Of a stretch of DNA of 61,011 nt, positions 16,386 through 24,825 are shown piece after piece. A program made the translations under genes and the position numbers. Numbering within the stretch: the first letter of the stretch is position 1; each line of letters begins with the position of its first letter. The notes under the pieces were generated by a model. It was not told the DNA's origin, did not search any database, and worked only from the letters and a program-made list of their open reading frames with translations. The DNA is taken from NCBI RefSeq assembly GCF_002257705.1, contig NZ_LSLK01000108.1, positions 1-61,011 on the forward strand, written 5' to 3'. The stretch is from Sporomusa silvacetica DSM 10669 (lineage in GTDB: Bacteria; Bacillota; Negativicutes; Sporomusales; Sporomusaceae).

Positions 16386-17078
16386 ATGAAAGGAACGCTA
16401 GTTAACGTAGTTGCAGTTATCTTAGGATCTGGAGTAGGTTTAGCCCTTAAACAAGGGATTCCCGAAAAATATCAAAATACGCTTATCCACGGCATGTCCT
16501 TGGCTGTAGGAATTATTGGCTTGCAAATGGCATTAAAGACACAAAATGTGCTTATTGTAATTTTGGGAATAGCTGTCGGTGCTGTCATTGGCGAAGCGCT
16601 CAATATTGACGGCGGACTAAACAAAATTGGTGAATGGCTGTCTGCGAAGCTAAGCGGCTCAGATGAGGCTGGGAAAAGTAATATAGGGCGCGGCTTTGTT
16701 ACGGCTAGCCTAGTGTACTGCATTGGGGCTATGGCTGTTGTTGGCTCAATTCAAGACGGCTTGACAGGAGATACTAGTATCTTGTATGCTAAGTCCTTGT
16801 TAGATGGCATTATTTCAGTAGTTTTCACTTCAAGCATGGGGATTGGGGTTGCTTTTTCCAGTGTGAGTGTATTGGTCTACCAAGGGCTAATTACGTTGCT
16901 TGCCGGATTTTTTAGTGCTGTGTTGTCTGAACAGGTAGTCACAGAGCTAACGGCAACTGGTGGGATTCTAATTGTTGGAGTGAGCATACTAATGCTGGAA
17001 ATAAAGAATATTAAACTAGCAAATTTATTGCCAGCAATACCAGCAGCAGCGATAATTGCTTATTATTGGCCAATATAG
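16386..17078 (+). CDS. DUF554 family membrane protein
   Basis: A 230-residue integral membrane protein with about six to seven hydrophobic helices and the family-typical start MKGTLVNVVAVILGSGVGLALK and mid-region IGRGFVTASLVYCIGAMAVVGSIQDGL. Function is not established; the family resembles small transporters (YdfK type). It begins 3 bases after the cysteine desulfurase stop, suggesting cotranscription with aspA-hydF-desulfurase. Confidence 0.88.
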   Translation: MKGTLVNVVAVILGSGVGLALKQGIPEKYQNTLIHGMSLAVGIIGLQMALKTQNVLIVILGIAVGAVIGEALNIDGGLNKIGEWLSAKLSGSDEAGKSNIGRGFVTASLVYCIGAMAVVGSIQDGLTGDTSILYAKSLLDGIISVVFTSSMGIGVAFSSVSVLVYQGLITLLAGFFSAVLSEQVVTELTATGGILIVGVSILMLEIKNIKLANLLPAIPAAAIIAYYWPI

Positions 17079-17176
17079 CCAATATATATGATTAAAGAAA
17101 TTTGTAGGCATAGGAAAATGGCAGCACTATTATAGATAGTTATAAGTGAAAAAAGAAAGGTGGTACAAGGACAGAC

Positions 17177-17686
17177 ATGGACTTGTCACAGTATACATTT
17201 TTTATTACTGCTAATTTACAATATATATTAGCAGTTTTGACAATACTGATTTTTATAGCATTAATTGTTTTTATCAGTGTCAGTATTAAAATGAGCAGGC
17301 TTAATAAACGCTATCGTAAAATGATGTTAGGAATGAAAAACGCAAATATCGAAAGTCTGCTATTAGGACATATCGAAGAGGTTCGTCAAGCTGTAACTAA
17401 AGTTAATAGTCTGGACGAAAAATGTCGCCGTCTGGATGTTATTACCACGACGGCAATTCAAAACCTGGGAATGGTGCGGTTTAATGCCTTTGAAGATACT
17501 GGTAGTGATCTTAGTTTTTCCTTGGCATTGCTTGACCAAAATAAGAATGGCGTAGTATTATCAAGCATTTATGGGCGCAACGAGTCCAGAGTATATGCTA
17601 AACCTATTTTGGATGGTCAGTCTACCTATCATCTTACAGCAGAAGAAAAAGCAGCATTAAACAAATCCTTGGAAAAAAATTCATAA
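17177..17686 (+). CDS. DUF4446 family membrane-anchored protein
   Basis: 169 residues. One N-terminal membrane helix (about 14-35) is followed by a short coiled region and a compact domain with VRFNAFEDTGSDLSFSLALLD and the GRNESRVYAKPI block typical of DUF4446. Function is unknown. Members commonly sit near parB in Bacillota, as here. AAAGGTGG precedes the ATG. Confidence 0.85.
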   Translation: MDLSQYTFFITANLQYILAVLTILIFIALIVFISVSIKMSRLNKRYRKMMLGMKNANIESLLLGHIEEVRQAVTKVNSLDEKCRRLDVITTTAIQNLGMVRFNAFEDTGSDLSFSLALLDQNKNGVVLSSIYGRNESRVYAKPILDGQSTYHLTAEEKAALNKSLEKNS

Positions 17687-17770
17687 ACAGGCAGGAATTT
17701 TGTAGGTTTTGGCGAATATAACCAAAGTTCGGCGTATATAGCGCGTAAAACTATAAGAGAAGGTGATCAT

Positions 17771-18694
17771 TTGAAGCAAACCACGCCAAAGCCTGACAGA
17801 CGCGAATATACTTTGATGATTGTGCCCCACCATGGCAAATCTGTATTCAGTATTCGTATACCGATGAAATATGTCAAATATACAGCTGTGACACTGGGTA
17901 TTTGTCTAACAATACTTTCCGGTACAATGCTAAATTATCGTTATCAGGCCAATCTAGCCGCCCAGGAAAAATATGAGTTGAATCAACTGCGGGTAGTCAA
18001 CGACAAACAGCATGTCGAGTTGCAAGAACTATCGAAAGCTACAGCAGATCTTCAGCAGGACATGAATCGTCTTAATCAACTAGATAGTGACCTTCGTCGC
18101 ATTGTGAGTAGTGAGGAGATTGTAGATACATCCCGTTCGGCTTCGCCTAGACTGACAAACTATAACGGCCAAGGCGGTCCTGATATACAACCAAATGTTG
18201 CTGATTTGAAAAATTTAGTCAAAGAGCTTAAAGCAGCAGCTAATGAACGAGAAAACAGTTTGCTTAACCTGAAGAGTTCGTTAACCGAAAAAAAGGAACG
18301 TTTAGCCGCGACTCCTTCTATTTGGCCGACAAATGGTGAAGTGACCTCACGTTTTGGCTGGCGTAGCTCACCATGGGGTTCAGGGAGAGGCGATTGGCAC
18401 CCTGGAATTGATATTGCGAATGATATGGGTACACCGATTACCGCCGCCGCTGATGGAACAGTTGTAAACAGCAGCTGGGTTGGAGGTTATGGCAATATGG
18501 TCGAAATTGATCATGGTAATGGCATTGTAACTATTTATGGTCATAATTCCCAAAATCTTGTTACTCCCGGGCAGCAGGTTAAAAAAGGACAATTAATTGC
18601 CCGCATGGGAAGTACTGGTTATAGTACCGGGCCACACTTGCATTATGAAATCCGTGTTAACGGTACGGCTGTTAATCCATCCAGTTTTTTGTAG
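17771..18694 (+). CDS. M23 (LytM-type) peptidase, membrane-anchored
   Basis: A peptidoglycan-directed endopeptidase-like protein of 307 residues. A short cytoplasmic N-terminus and one membrane helix (about 36-56) precede a coiled coil (about 65-120 and again 155-185). The C-terminal M23 domain (about 195-305) has zinc-binding motifs HPGIDIAN and HLHYEIR, so it is probably catalytically intact. TTG start 5 bases after AAGGTG. It is followed 13 bases later by a bactofilin gene. M23-bactofilin pairs shape cell wall or cell form in several bacteria, which suggests a joint role. Confidence 0.92.
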   Translation: MKQTTPKPDRREYTLMIVPHHGKSVFSIRIPMKYVKYTAVTLGICLTILSGTMLNYRYQANLAAQEKYELNQLRVVNDKQHVELQELSKATADLQQDMNRLNQLDSDLRRIVSSEEIVDTSRSASPRLTNYNGQGGPDIQPNVADLKNLVKELKAAANERENSLLNLKSSLTEKKERLAATPSIWPTNGEVTSRFGWRSSPWGSGRGDWHPGIDIANDMGTPITAAADGTVVNSSWVGGYGNMVEIDHGNGIVTIYGHNSQNLVTPGQQVKKGQLIARMGSTGYSTGPHLHYEIRVNGTAVNPSSFL

Positions 18695-18707
18695 GAGGTA
18701 AGTGCTA

Positions 18708-19085
18708 ATGTTTTGCAGCAAGAAACAAGCCGCCCCCATTGGTGATCAAGTAGCTACTATTATTGGAAAGGAAACTTCTTTTAAAGGCAATATTACAGCC
18801 CAAGGGACCATTCGTATTGATGGACAACATGAAGGCGAACTTACAACTGACGGTGATCTTGTAGTTGGTGAAAGCGGGAAATTGACATCCCTGGTAAAGG
18901 TTCGTAGTGCGCTGATTGCCGGGAGCGTTAAGGGCAATATTGAGGCTTCGGATAAATTAGAACTTTTACCTAGTGCTAAAGTGTATGGTGATATCAAGGT
19001 TGGCACACTAACCATTGGTGAAGGAGCAGTATTTCGCGGTGCCTGTCATATGAGCAGGGATACAATAGATGAGAGTAACAACTAA
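18708..19085 (+). CDS. Bactofilin family cytoskeletal protein
   Basis: A 125-residue polymer-forming protein with the beta-helical bactofilin domain (about 14-115: SFKGNITAQGTIRIDGQHEGEL, then repeated short glycine-rich strands). It probably assembles filaments that localise wall enzymes such as the adjacent M23 peptidase. A GTG at 18702 is in frame, but AGGAGG at 18693-18698 is too close to it, so ATG 18708 is chosen. A bidirectional terminator follows. Confidence 0.92.
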   Translation: MFCSKKQAAPIGDQVATIIGKETSFKGNITAQGTIRIDGQHEGELTTDGDLVVGESGKLTSLVKVRSALIAGSVKGNIEASDKLELLPSAKVYGDIKVGTLTIGEGAVFRGACHMSRDTIDESNN

Positions 19086-19101
19086 ATTGGTGAGTTAGTG
19101 T

Positions 19102-19139
19102 AAAAAAACAGGATACTATGATTGGTATCCTGTTTTTTA
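19102..19139. terminator. Bidirectional intrinsic terminator, bactofilin / yyaC
   Basis: AAAAAACAGGATAC (19103-19116) pairs with GTATCCTGTTTTTT (19125-19138) around an 8-base loop. It has an A-run on one side and a T-run on the other, so it can end both convergent transcripts. Confidence 0.9.
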
Positions 19140-19172
19140 TATGTTATAGCCTGAGCCTGATATTTACTATTG

Positions 19173-19793
19173 TCAAGAATTGTGATTACGGCCTAAACCA
19201 AAGGAGATACTGTGCGCAATGGTGTCTGCCATTTTCATGACCAAGTTTAGGCGCGTACTCTGTAACACCATATGTTCCATAAATCCGCCGACATTGACAA
19301 TGCCGGTGATATAAGCATTACCAACAGCAGGTAGATCCTTATTAACAGCTGCACCGGGTTTAACCGCCCCATGCCCCAAAGTAACACAGCCAACATTCTC
19401 CAATTTGCCCAGACAGGCATCAACGGCAATGACAAAGGGATGGGAAAATGACGTGTTAATTGAGGTTAGCCTGCTTTCAAGATTGGTGGCATGAACAGGT
19501 TCATCGAGGGTACCATAAATATGGGGGAATAGGTTAAGCATTTTCAATTTTGTACCTGTTAGTGGTCCGAGGGCATCGCCGGTAGATCGGTCAGTGCCAA
19601 TGCATAAGACAACAAGCTCATAGCCATCGGTTGTAGCTGTTTGAACTATATTGCGGATAGAGACGGCTAAGTCATAAATGACATTGGGGTGACTAACATT
19701 AAATTTCAGTTCGCGTGCTGGTTCAGGGACAGATTGATATTTAAGCGGCGATAGTTTACTTATTCCCGGAAAATTAAAAATATTATTTAACAT
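19173..19793 (-). CDS. yyaC: Spore protein YyaC (DUF1256)
   Basis: A homologue of Bacillus YyaC, related to the Gpr spore protease fold. 206 residues; conserved blocks are VVLCIGTDRSTGDALGPLTG (near 88), the segment ending DEPVHA, FVIAVDACLG (near 137) and the PGAAVNKDLPAVG segment. It marks the organism as spore-forming. It is on the minus strand, alone, with its own forespore-type promoter 36 bases upstream of ATG. Confidence 0.93.
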   Translation of the reverse strand: MLNNIFNFPGISKLSPLKYQSVPEPARELKFNVSHPNVIYDLAVSIRNIVQTATTDGYELVVLCIGTDRSTGDALGPLTGTKLKMLNLFPHIYGTLDEPVHATNLESRLTSINTSFSHPFVIAVDACLGKLENVGCVTLGHGAVKPGAAVNKDLPAVGNAYITGIVNVGGFMEHMVLQSTRLNLVMKMADTIAHSISFGLGRNHNS

Positions 19794-19828
19794 AGTAAGT
19801 AAGCTCCTGTTACATAATTTGTGTTACC

Positions 19829-19858
19829 ATTATGTGTAAAAATGAGACAGTCTATACA
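19829..19858 (-). promoter_or_regulatory. Forespore sigma-G/F-type promoter of yyaC
   Basis: On the minus strand, TGTATA (19853-19858), an 18-base spacer and CATAAT (19829-19834) fit the sigma-G pattern G(A/T/C)AT(A/G)-N18-CAT..T. This position makes sense for a spore gene. Which forespore factor uses it is inference. Confidence 0.55.
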
Positions 19859-19957
19859 TGACAGCAGGATTTTTTACTAACTAACCGGAATAATAAAGTG
19901 AAATATTTAATTTACTAAAACGGTAGTGTCAAACAAAAACAGGAGGGGTGTCAGTAT

Positions 19958-21337
19958 ATGGAAATTAATGACAAACTAAGGTCATTGCCGGCCATAGACA
20001 GTCTTTTGTCTGCTGTCGCAACTGACCTAGAAATAAAGCAATATCCCCGAGAACTGGTAATCAATTGTCTGCGGCAGGCTGTTACTAATGCGCGGGATGC
20101 ACTGCGAAAAGGTAATGATAATGCTGGTAGCCAAGCGGCGCTTATAAGCCAGGCCAAAGTCTTATTAAAAAAACTTAATCAACCCAGTTTGCGGCGAGTA
20201 ATTAATGCTACAGGCGTAGTGTTGCATACTAACCTGGGACGGGCGCCATTAAGTCAGCGGGCCAAGAAATGTGTGACCGAAATTATGGAGGGGTACAGCA
20301 CTCTCGAATATAACGTGGCACTAGGGGAAAGGGGAAGCCGGTATACTCATGTGGAGGAACAGCTTTGCCGATTGACGGGGGCAGAAGAGGCGCTGGTAGT
20401 AAATAATAACGCCGCCGCCGTGCTATTAGTCTTATCGGCTTTGGCTAACGGCCAGGAGGTTATTGTCAGTCGCGGGGAGCTAGTGGAAATTGGCGGCTCT
20501 TTCCGCATTCCGGATGTGCTTAGGCAAAGTGGTGCTACGTTAGTGGAGGTAGGTTCAACTAACAAAACACATCTGTCTGATTATGAACAGGCTATTGGCC
20601 CCAATACGGCAGCCATTTTAAAAGTCCATACCAGTAACTATTGCATTATTGGTTTTACTTCACAGCCGAACGGGGCGGAGCTGGCCGCACTGGCACATAA
20701 ACATAGTTTGCCAGTAATCGAAGATCTGGGTAGCGGTACACTAGTATCATTAACTGCAGGTGGGCAAAGTGAACCGACTGCAGCACAGCGGTTACAACTG
20801 GGTTTTGATGTAGTTACCTTTAGTGGCGACAAGCTGTTAGGTGCCAGTCAGGCTGGTATAATTGCCGGGAAAAAGCAATATATTGCCCCATTAAAAAAGC
20901 ATCCATTGCTGCGGGCTATTCGTATTGATAAACTGTCACTGGCTGCATTGGAAGGAACCCTTATGGAATATATCGTGGGTAATCCCGCCCAGGATATACC
21001 GGTACTCGCCATGTTAAATAGCGACAATGCCATACTTAAGGAACGGGCCAACTGTCTTAAAGAACTAATATTGGAGCAAAATAACGGGGTTATAGCCGAG
21101 GTAATAACGCTCAACTCCCCCGCAGGTGGCGGGGCTCTGCCTGCTGCAGTATTGACTGGTTATGGAGTGACTATTTGTCGACAAGATATGAGTGCTGCTC
21201 ATATGGAAAAATATCTAAGGCAGCAAGAGATACCTATCGTGGCCCGCATCCAGGAGGACAAGGTGATCTTTGATGTACGCTGCTTGCTTGAACAGGATTT
21301 AGCGGTCATCGCATCAGCTCTTAGTACTAGTTTCTAA
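19958..21337 (+). CDS. selA: L-seryl-tRNA(Sec) selenium transferase SelA
   Basis: The PLP enzyme that converts Ser-tRNA(Sec) to Sec-tRNA(Sec) with selenophosphate. 459 residues; the N-terminal tRNA-binding region has LRRVINATGVVLHTNLGRA (near 77), the mid-region GSRYTHVEEQL, and the PLP-lysine segment TFSGDKLLGASQAG (Lys near 291). AGGAGGGG precedes ATG. Followed by selB after 23 bases. The window also holds selD with its own selenocysteine codon, so the pathway is in use. The tRNA gene selC was not found. Confidence 0.97.
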   Translation: MEINDKLRSLPAIDSLLSAVATDLEIKQYPRELVINCLRQAVTNARDALRKGNDNAGSQAALISQAKVLLKKLNQPSLRRVINATGVVLHTNLGRAPLSQRAKKCVTEIMEGYSTLEYNVALGERGSRYTHVEEQLCRLTGAEEALVVNNNAAAVLLVLSALANGQEVIVSRGELVEIGGSFRIPDVLRQSGATLVEVGSTNKTHLSDYEQAIGPNTAAILKVHTSNYCIIGFTSQPNGAELAALAHKHSLPVIEDLGSGTLVSLTAGGQSEPTAAQRLQLGFDVVTFSGDKLLGASQAGIIAGKKQYIAPLKKHPLLRAIRIDKLSLAALEGTLMEYIVGNPAQDIPVLAMLNSDNAILKERANCLKELILEQNNGVIAEVITLNSPAGGGALPAAVLTGYGVTICRQDMSAAHMEKYLRQQEIPIVARIQEDKVIFDVRCLLEQDLAVIASALSTSF

Positions 21338-21360
21338 TGAACTATACGGAGGATATTCTA

Positions 21361-23241
21361 ATGAAACATGTTATTATTGGTACAGCCGGACATGTTGATC
21401 ATGGCAAGTCGGCCATCATTAAAGCTTTGACTGGTGTTGACACTGATCGTCTAAAGGAGGAAAAGTTACGGGGAATATCCATTGATTTGGGGTTTGCCTC
21501 GTTGCCTTTGGGAGATAAGATTATTGCCGGGGTTGTTGATGTGCCTGGTCATGAACGGTTTTTAAAAAACATGCTGGCCGGAACCGGCGGAATTGATTTG
21601 GCGATGCTGGTGGTTGCTGCTGATGAAGGAATTATGCCGCAGACCAAAGAGCATTTAGCTATGCTCCAGCTATACGGAATCAAGAATGGTATAATTGTCA
21701 TAAATAAAATTGACAAAGTGGATGAAGAATGGCTGGAACTAATAGAAAGTGAAATACGCGAATATGTAGACGATACCTTTTTAAAAGATGCACCTTGTTG
21801 TAAGGTATCAGCTGTGACAGGGGCAGGAATTACTGAGCTTAAAACTACATTACTATCCCTGGCTGACAAGGTGCCAGTCAGGGATAGTAATGCGCCGTTT
21901 AGACTCTGGATTGACCGGGTATTTTCTATTAAAGGCTATGGGGTAGTCGTCACCGGTTCAGTACTGAGCGGTCGTGCCAAAGTTGGCGACAGTTTCAGGC
22001 TATATCCGACAGAAGCTATTGTCAGGGTGCGTGGCTTAGAGTGGCATGGTGAGAAAGTGGAAAAAATTTCAGCAGGACAGCGGGCAGCCATCAATTTAGC
22101 CGGGGTTGAAATAGAACAAGTAGCGCGTGGTATGGCGATTAGTGCGATTGAACGGGGCGAAGTAAGTACGATGTGGGACATCGTAGCTGAGTGGCAGCAA
22201 CCGGTAGAGAGCGGTCTGCGTGTTCGCCTGCATTTAGGAACTGGTGAATTTTTAGGTCGTATCTATTCATTTAAGGATACGGATTATCATTATATGCGGC
22301 TTATACTGGAACAGCCGCTGGCGGCTGGGTCTGGAGACAGAGGAATAATTAGACTGTATTCGCCGCAGCATTTACTTGGCGGGGTGACTTTAGTAGCTCC
22401 AGGGCGCAATAGCAGACGCTTGACGGCCTCGCGGGGGGCGCTTGCTGAGGCTAAGGCCCAGGCTGATGAGTTAAATGCGCTATATCATCGCCTGGCGGAA
22501 AGTCGACAGGTACTAACTAGAGCAGATATTAGGCGGCAGAGTGGTTTTTTGCCGGATAAAGCAGTAGATCAGGCGGTTGACAAATTGATAGCAGCTAAGC
22601 GATTGTATTGTCTGGATAAAACCTATGTTACTGCTGATATGTTTGCTTGGTTGACTAATATGGCGACAACAATTATTGGCAGCTTTCATAAAGCACAACC
22701 TGACCGGAGCGGCCTAGCCAAAGACATCGTGCGACAAAAATTGGGTATCAATGAGAAAAGTTTCGAAATTTTCCTGGCGCAGTGGCTGGAAAAGGAGCTT
22801 CTTGTCAGTAATGGCGGTGACCTTGCATTAAAAGAACATGCTGCTCAGCATGGGGATTGGAGACAAGAATTATTGGATAGGGCCGAGACTGCTCTTACTA
22901 ATATTGGCTTAACAAGTATAGATATGGTGTTATTGGCGCAAAAAATGGCGTTGACACCTGAAAAGGCCAGGTCAACTCACGATTTACTAGTCCGGGCTGG
23001 TGCGTTGATTAAGGTCGGTGATAATTTTGTATACAGCAAAACAATGCAATACATTGTTCAAGTTATTCATAAGCACTTCCAAGATAAACAGACATTAACA
23101 GTGGCAGAATTGCGAGATTTATTGAATACTTCACGAAAAATGGCCCTACCAATAATGGAATATATGGATATGCATAAATATACAATCAGGGAAGGCGATT
23201 TGCGCCGCCCAAGCAGCAAAATACTGAATTTGTCAGAATAA
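21361..23241 (+). CDS. selB: Selenocysteine-specific elongation factor SelB
   Basis: Delivers Sec-tRNA to UGA codons followed by a SECIS hairpin. The EF-Tu-like G domain has GHVDHGKS (10-17), DVPGHERF and NKID, followed by two beta-barrel domains and a C-terminal string of winged-helix modules (about 370-626) that bind the SECIS. An upstream ATG at 21337 is in frame, but GGAGGA at 21348-21353 fits ATG 21361 (626 residues). In one operon with selA. Confidence 0.97.
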   Translation: MKHVIIGTAGHVDHGKSAIIKALTGVDTDRLKEEKLRGISIDLGFASLPLGDKIIAGVVDVPGHERFLKNMLAGTGGIDLAMLVVAADEGIMPQTKEHLAMLQLYGIKNGIIVINKIDKVDEEWLELIESEIREYVDDTFLKDAPCCKVSAVTGAGITELKTTLLSLADKVPVRDSNAPFRLWIDRVFSIKGYGVVVTGSVLSGRAKVGDSFRLYPTEAIVRVRGLEWHGEKVEKISAGQRAAINLAGVEIEQVARGMAISAIERGEVSTMWDIVAEWQQPVESGLRVRLHLGTGEFLGRIYSFKDTDYHYMRLILEQPLAAGSGDRGIIRLYSPQHLLGGVTLVAPGRNSRRLTASRGALAEAKAQADELNALYHRLAESRQVLTRADIRRQSGFLPDKAVDQAVDKLIAAKRLYCLDKTYVTADMFAWLTNMATTIIGSFHKAQPDRSGLAKDIVRQKLGINEKSFEIFLAQWLEKELLVSNGGDLALKEHAAQHGDWRQELLDRAETALTNIGLTSIDMVLLAQKMALTPEKARSTHDLLVRAGALIKVGDNFVYSKTMQYIVQVIHKHFQDKQTLTVAELRDLLNTSRKMALPIMEYMDMHKYTIREGDLRRPSSKILNLSE

Positions 23242-23261
23242 ACTTACTTTAATTATGCATA

Positions 23262-23290
23262 TTGACAATGTGTTAATAAGTTTTTATAAT
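23262..23290 (+). promoter_or_regulatory. Consensus promoter of the glutamate synthase operon
   Basis: TTGACA (23262-23267), a 17-base spacer and TATAAT (23285-23290) are a perfect vegetative match. It lies just past selB and drives the structured leader before 23719. Confidence 0.85.
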
Positions 23291-23348
23291 TAGACTCAAA
23301 AGCAGCATGTGTACATTAGTGTGTTTTTATAAAGTATAAATGTTCGTT

Positions 23349-23454
23349 TGAGGGAGCGTGTCTAGGGTTCCGCGCAACAATGCGGCTGGACCAAGCGACA
23401 CAAGTGCAGCGTGGCACAGCACTACACCGTGGGTATAAAAGACCCGGCGGAAGG
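23349..23454 (+). promoter_or_regulatory. ykkC-family riboswitch aptamer, probably ppGpp-sensing (subtype 2a)
   Basis: Seen: the ykkC core GTCTAGGGTTCCGC (23360-23373), GGCTGGACCAAGCGACAC (23384-23401) and, further on, CACCGTGGG ... GACCCGGCGGAAGG. An outer helix CTCAAA (23295-23300) with TTTGAG (23347-23352) looks like the extra P0 of the subtype-2 class. Known: ykkC subtype 2a senses ppGpp and typically precedes branched-chain amino-acid and glutamate synthase genes, which is the context here. Subtype 1 (guanidine) and 2b (PRPP) are the alternatives; the GGCGGAAGG end and the gene neighbours argue for 2a. Ligand identity is inferred. Confidence 0.82.
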
Positions 23455-23490
23455 TCCCAATGGTAGGGGTTCTTCGCCAGGTCTTTTTTT
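23441..23490 (+). terminator. Riboswitch-controlled intrinsic terminator
   Basis: The arm at 23441-23458 (starting GACCCGGCGG) pairs with 23466-23483 around a 7-base loop, then seven T's. The left arm overlaps the 3' end of the ykkC aptamer, so aptamer folding and terminator formation exclude each other. This is the standard layout for a ligand-ON switch. Confidence 0.85.
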
Positions 23491-23670
23491 ATCCAGATGG
23501 AAAGGTTAACTTTCCCTGGATAGAACGACTAAGGCTTCTGCCAGCGTAAGGACTTGGCACAAGCCAAGTCTTATCTTATCTCAACAAAAAGCTTAACTTT
23601 ATTAAAACAGGATAAGGGAAACAGCGGCTTGTGCTTTCGCCTAAGATTCGACGCAAGCCGTGTTTTCTTT
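23491..23670 (+). promoter_or_regulatory. Second structured leader with alternative stems (unidentified)
   Basis: Seen: hairpin A at 23491-23521 (ATCCAG/CTGGAT outside, GGAAAG/CTTTCC inside). Hairpin B has GACTTGG (23551-23557) and CCAAGTC (23564-23570). Hairpin C has CGGCTTG (23625-23631) and CAAGCCG (23654-23660), followed by TGTTTTCTTT. GCACAAGCC (23557-23565) is fully complementary to GGCTTGTGC (23626-23634), so B plus C compete with a long-range stem. This is the form of an attenuator or riboswitch placed in series after the ykkC switch. I do not recognise its class, and no T-box sequence is present. Confidence 0.6.
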
Positions 23671-23718
23671 ACTTAGAAAGTAGTTCTGAGCAATTATTGG
23701 AGAGGGTGGGAGAGTAGG

Positions 23719-24825
23719 ATGTGTAGAATCGGAGCTATAAAGAGCAAAATAGCATTTCATCCGTCACTGGCGTTGCATTTAATGTTGCCCCAGCAAGAGG
23801 GACATGACAACTCAGGATTTGCCATGGTTATGCAAGATTTGGAGGGTGTTTTTGCCAATTGCAAGGATAAGCCGTTATTATCATTAGCCTGCACGCAAAA
23901 AGGTGCAACCATGGTGGAGCATTTCATGGAAACTAATAACTTTACCCCTGTTCATGAGTGGATTCCCCGGGGTGTTCGCCAACAAGGCCTTGATATTAAG
24001 GCTATGCCCTATTATATTTTCCGGGCCTACGATTATCCGGAGTATTATCGTACAGCTACGCAGGAGGCCAAAGAGGAACTATTATTAGATACTCGTTTAG
24101 CGCTCAGGACGCTATTAGAGGCTGAAGACCAAGGTTATGTATATTCATTTTGGCCGGATGTTTTAACCTTGAAAGAGATTGGCGATCCTCGCGATATTGC
24201 CGTCTATTTTAGACTTTGGGATAATAATGGTGACTTGATGGCCAAAAACGTTGTTGTCCAGTGTCGGCAAAATACTAACTATGATATTGTGCGATATGCC
24301 GCCCATCCCTTCTTCCTGCAAGGCTATACGCTATGTGCTAATGGGGAAAATACCTTCTATACCAAAAACAAAGAATATCAAAAATCGCTGCATCGCGGTT
24401 ATATTGGTTTTGAATCTGATTCCCAAAACTTTCTTTATACGCTACACTATGTTCTTAATGTGCTCAAGTGGCCGATAAAATATTACAAGCATGTTATTAC
24501 TCCATTGCCGTTTGATGAGATTGTTCAACGCGCCGACCAGCGCGAATTGACAGCTATCCGCCAATCGTTGGGCCACTTGGAAATAAATGGGCCCAACACC
24601 ATCATTGCAATGTTGCCAAATGGGCGTATGATGACCTGTTGCGATTCTAAAAAACTGCGGCCAGTTGTTGTCGGCAGTGATGGAACTACCATTGCCATTT
24701 CCTCAGAGGTCTGTGGTCTTAATCAGATATTACCCAATCGCAATCAGGAACTTGATATTTATCCCAATGAACGGGAAGTTGTGGTTATTACCCCAGAATT
24801 GGAGGTAGAGCGATGGAAGCAATAA
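23719..24825 (+). CDS. Glutamate synthase amidotransferase-domain protein (class II)
   Basis: A 368-residue N-terminal-nucleophile glutaminase subunit of a split glutamate synthase. The protein begins MCRIGAI, with Cys2 as the expected nucleophile after Met removal, and has QEGHDNSGFAMV near residue 26, corresponding to the class II amidotransferase fold. It would release ammonia from glutamine for the FMN subunit encoded next. Its stop overlaps the next gene's ATG by 13 bases. First gene behind the tandem leader. Archaeal-type three-gene glutamate synthases have this order. Confidence 0.85.
   Translation: MCRIGAIKSKIAFHPSLALHLMLPQQEGHDNSGFAMVMQDLEGVFANCKDKPLLSLACTQKGATMVEHFMETNNFTPVHEWIPRGVRQQGLDIKAMPYYIFRAYDYPEYYRTATQEAKEELLLDTRLALRTLLEAEDQGYVYSFWPDVLTLKEIGDPRDIAVYFRLWDNNGDLMAKNVVVQCRQNTNYDIVRYAAHPFFLQGYTLCANGENTFYTKNKEYQKSLHRGYIGFESDSQNFLYTLHYVLNVLKWPIKYYKHVITPLPFDEIVQRADQRELTAIRQSLGHLEINGPNTIIAMLPNGRMMTCCDSKKLRPVVVGSDGTTIAISSEVCGLNQILPNRNQELDIYPNEREVVVITPELEVERWKQ

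Noticed and set aside
23242..23718. Possible tRNA(Sec) gene after selB
   Set aside because: The GC-rich folded segment turned out to match the ykkC core and its terminator; there is no 90-base tRNA with TCA anticodon and long variable arm.
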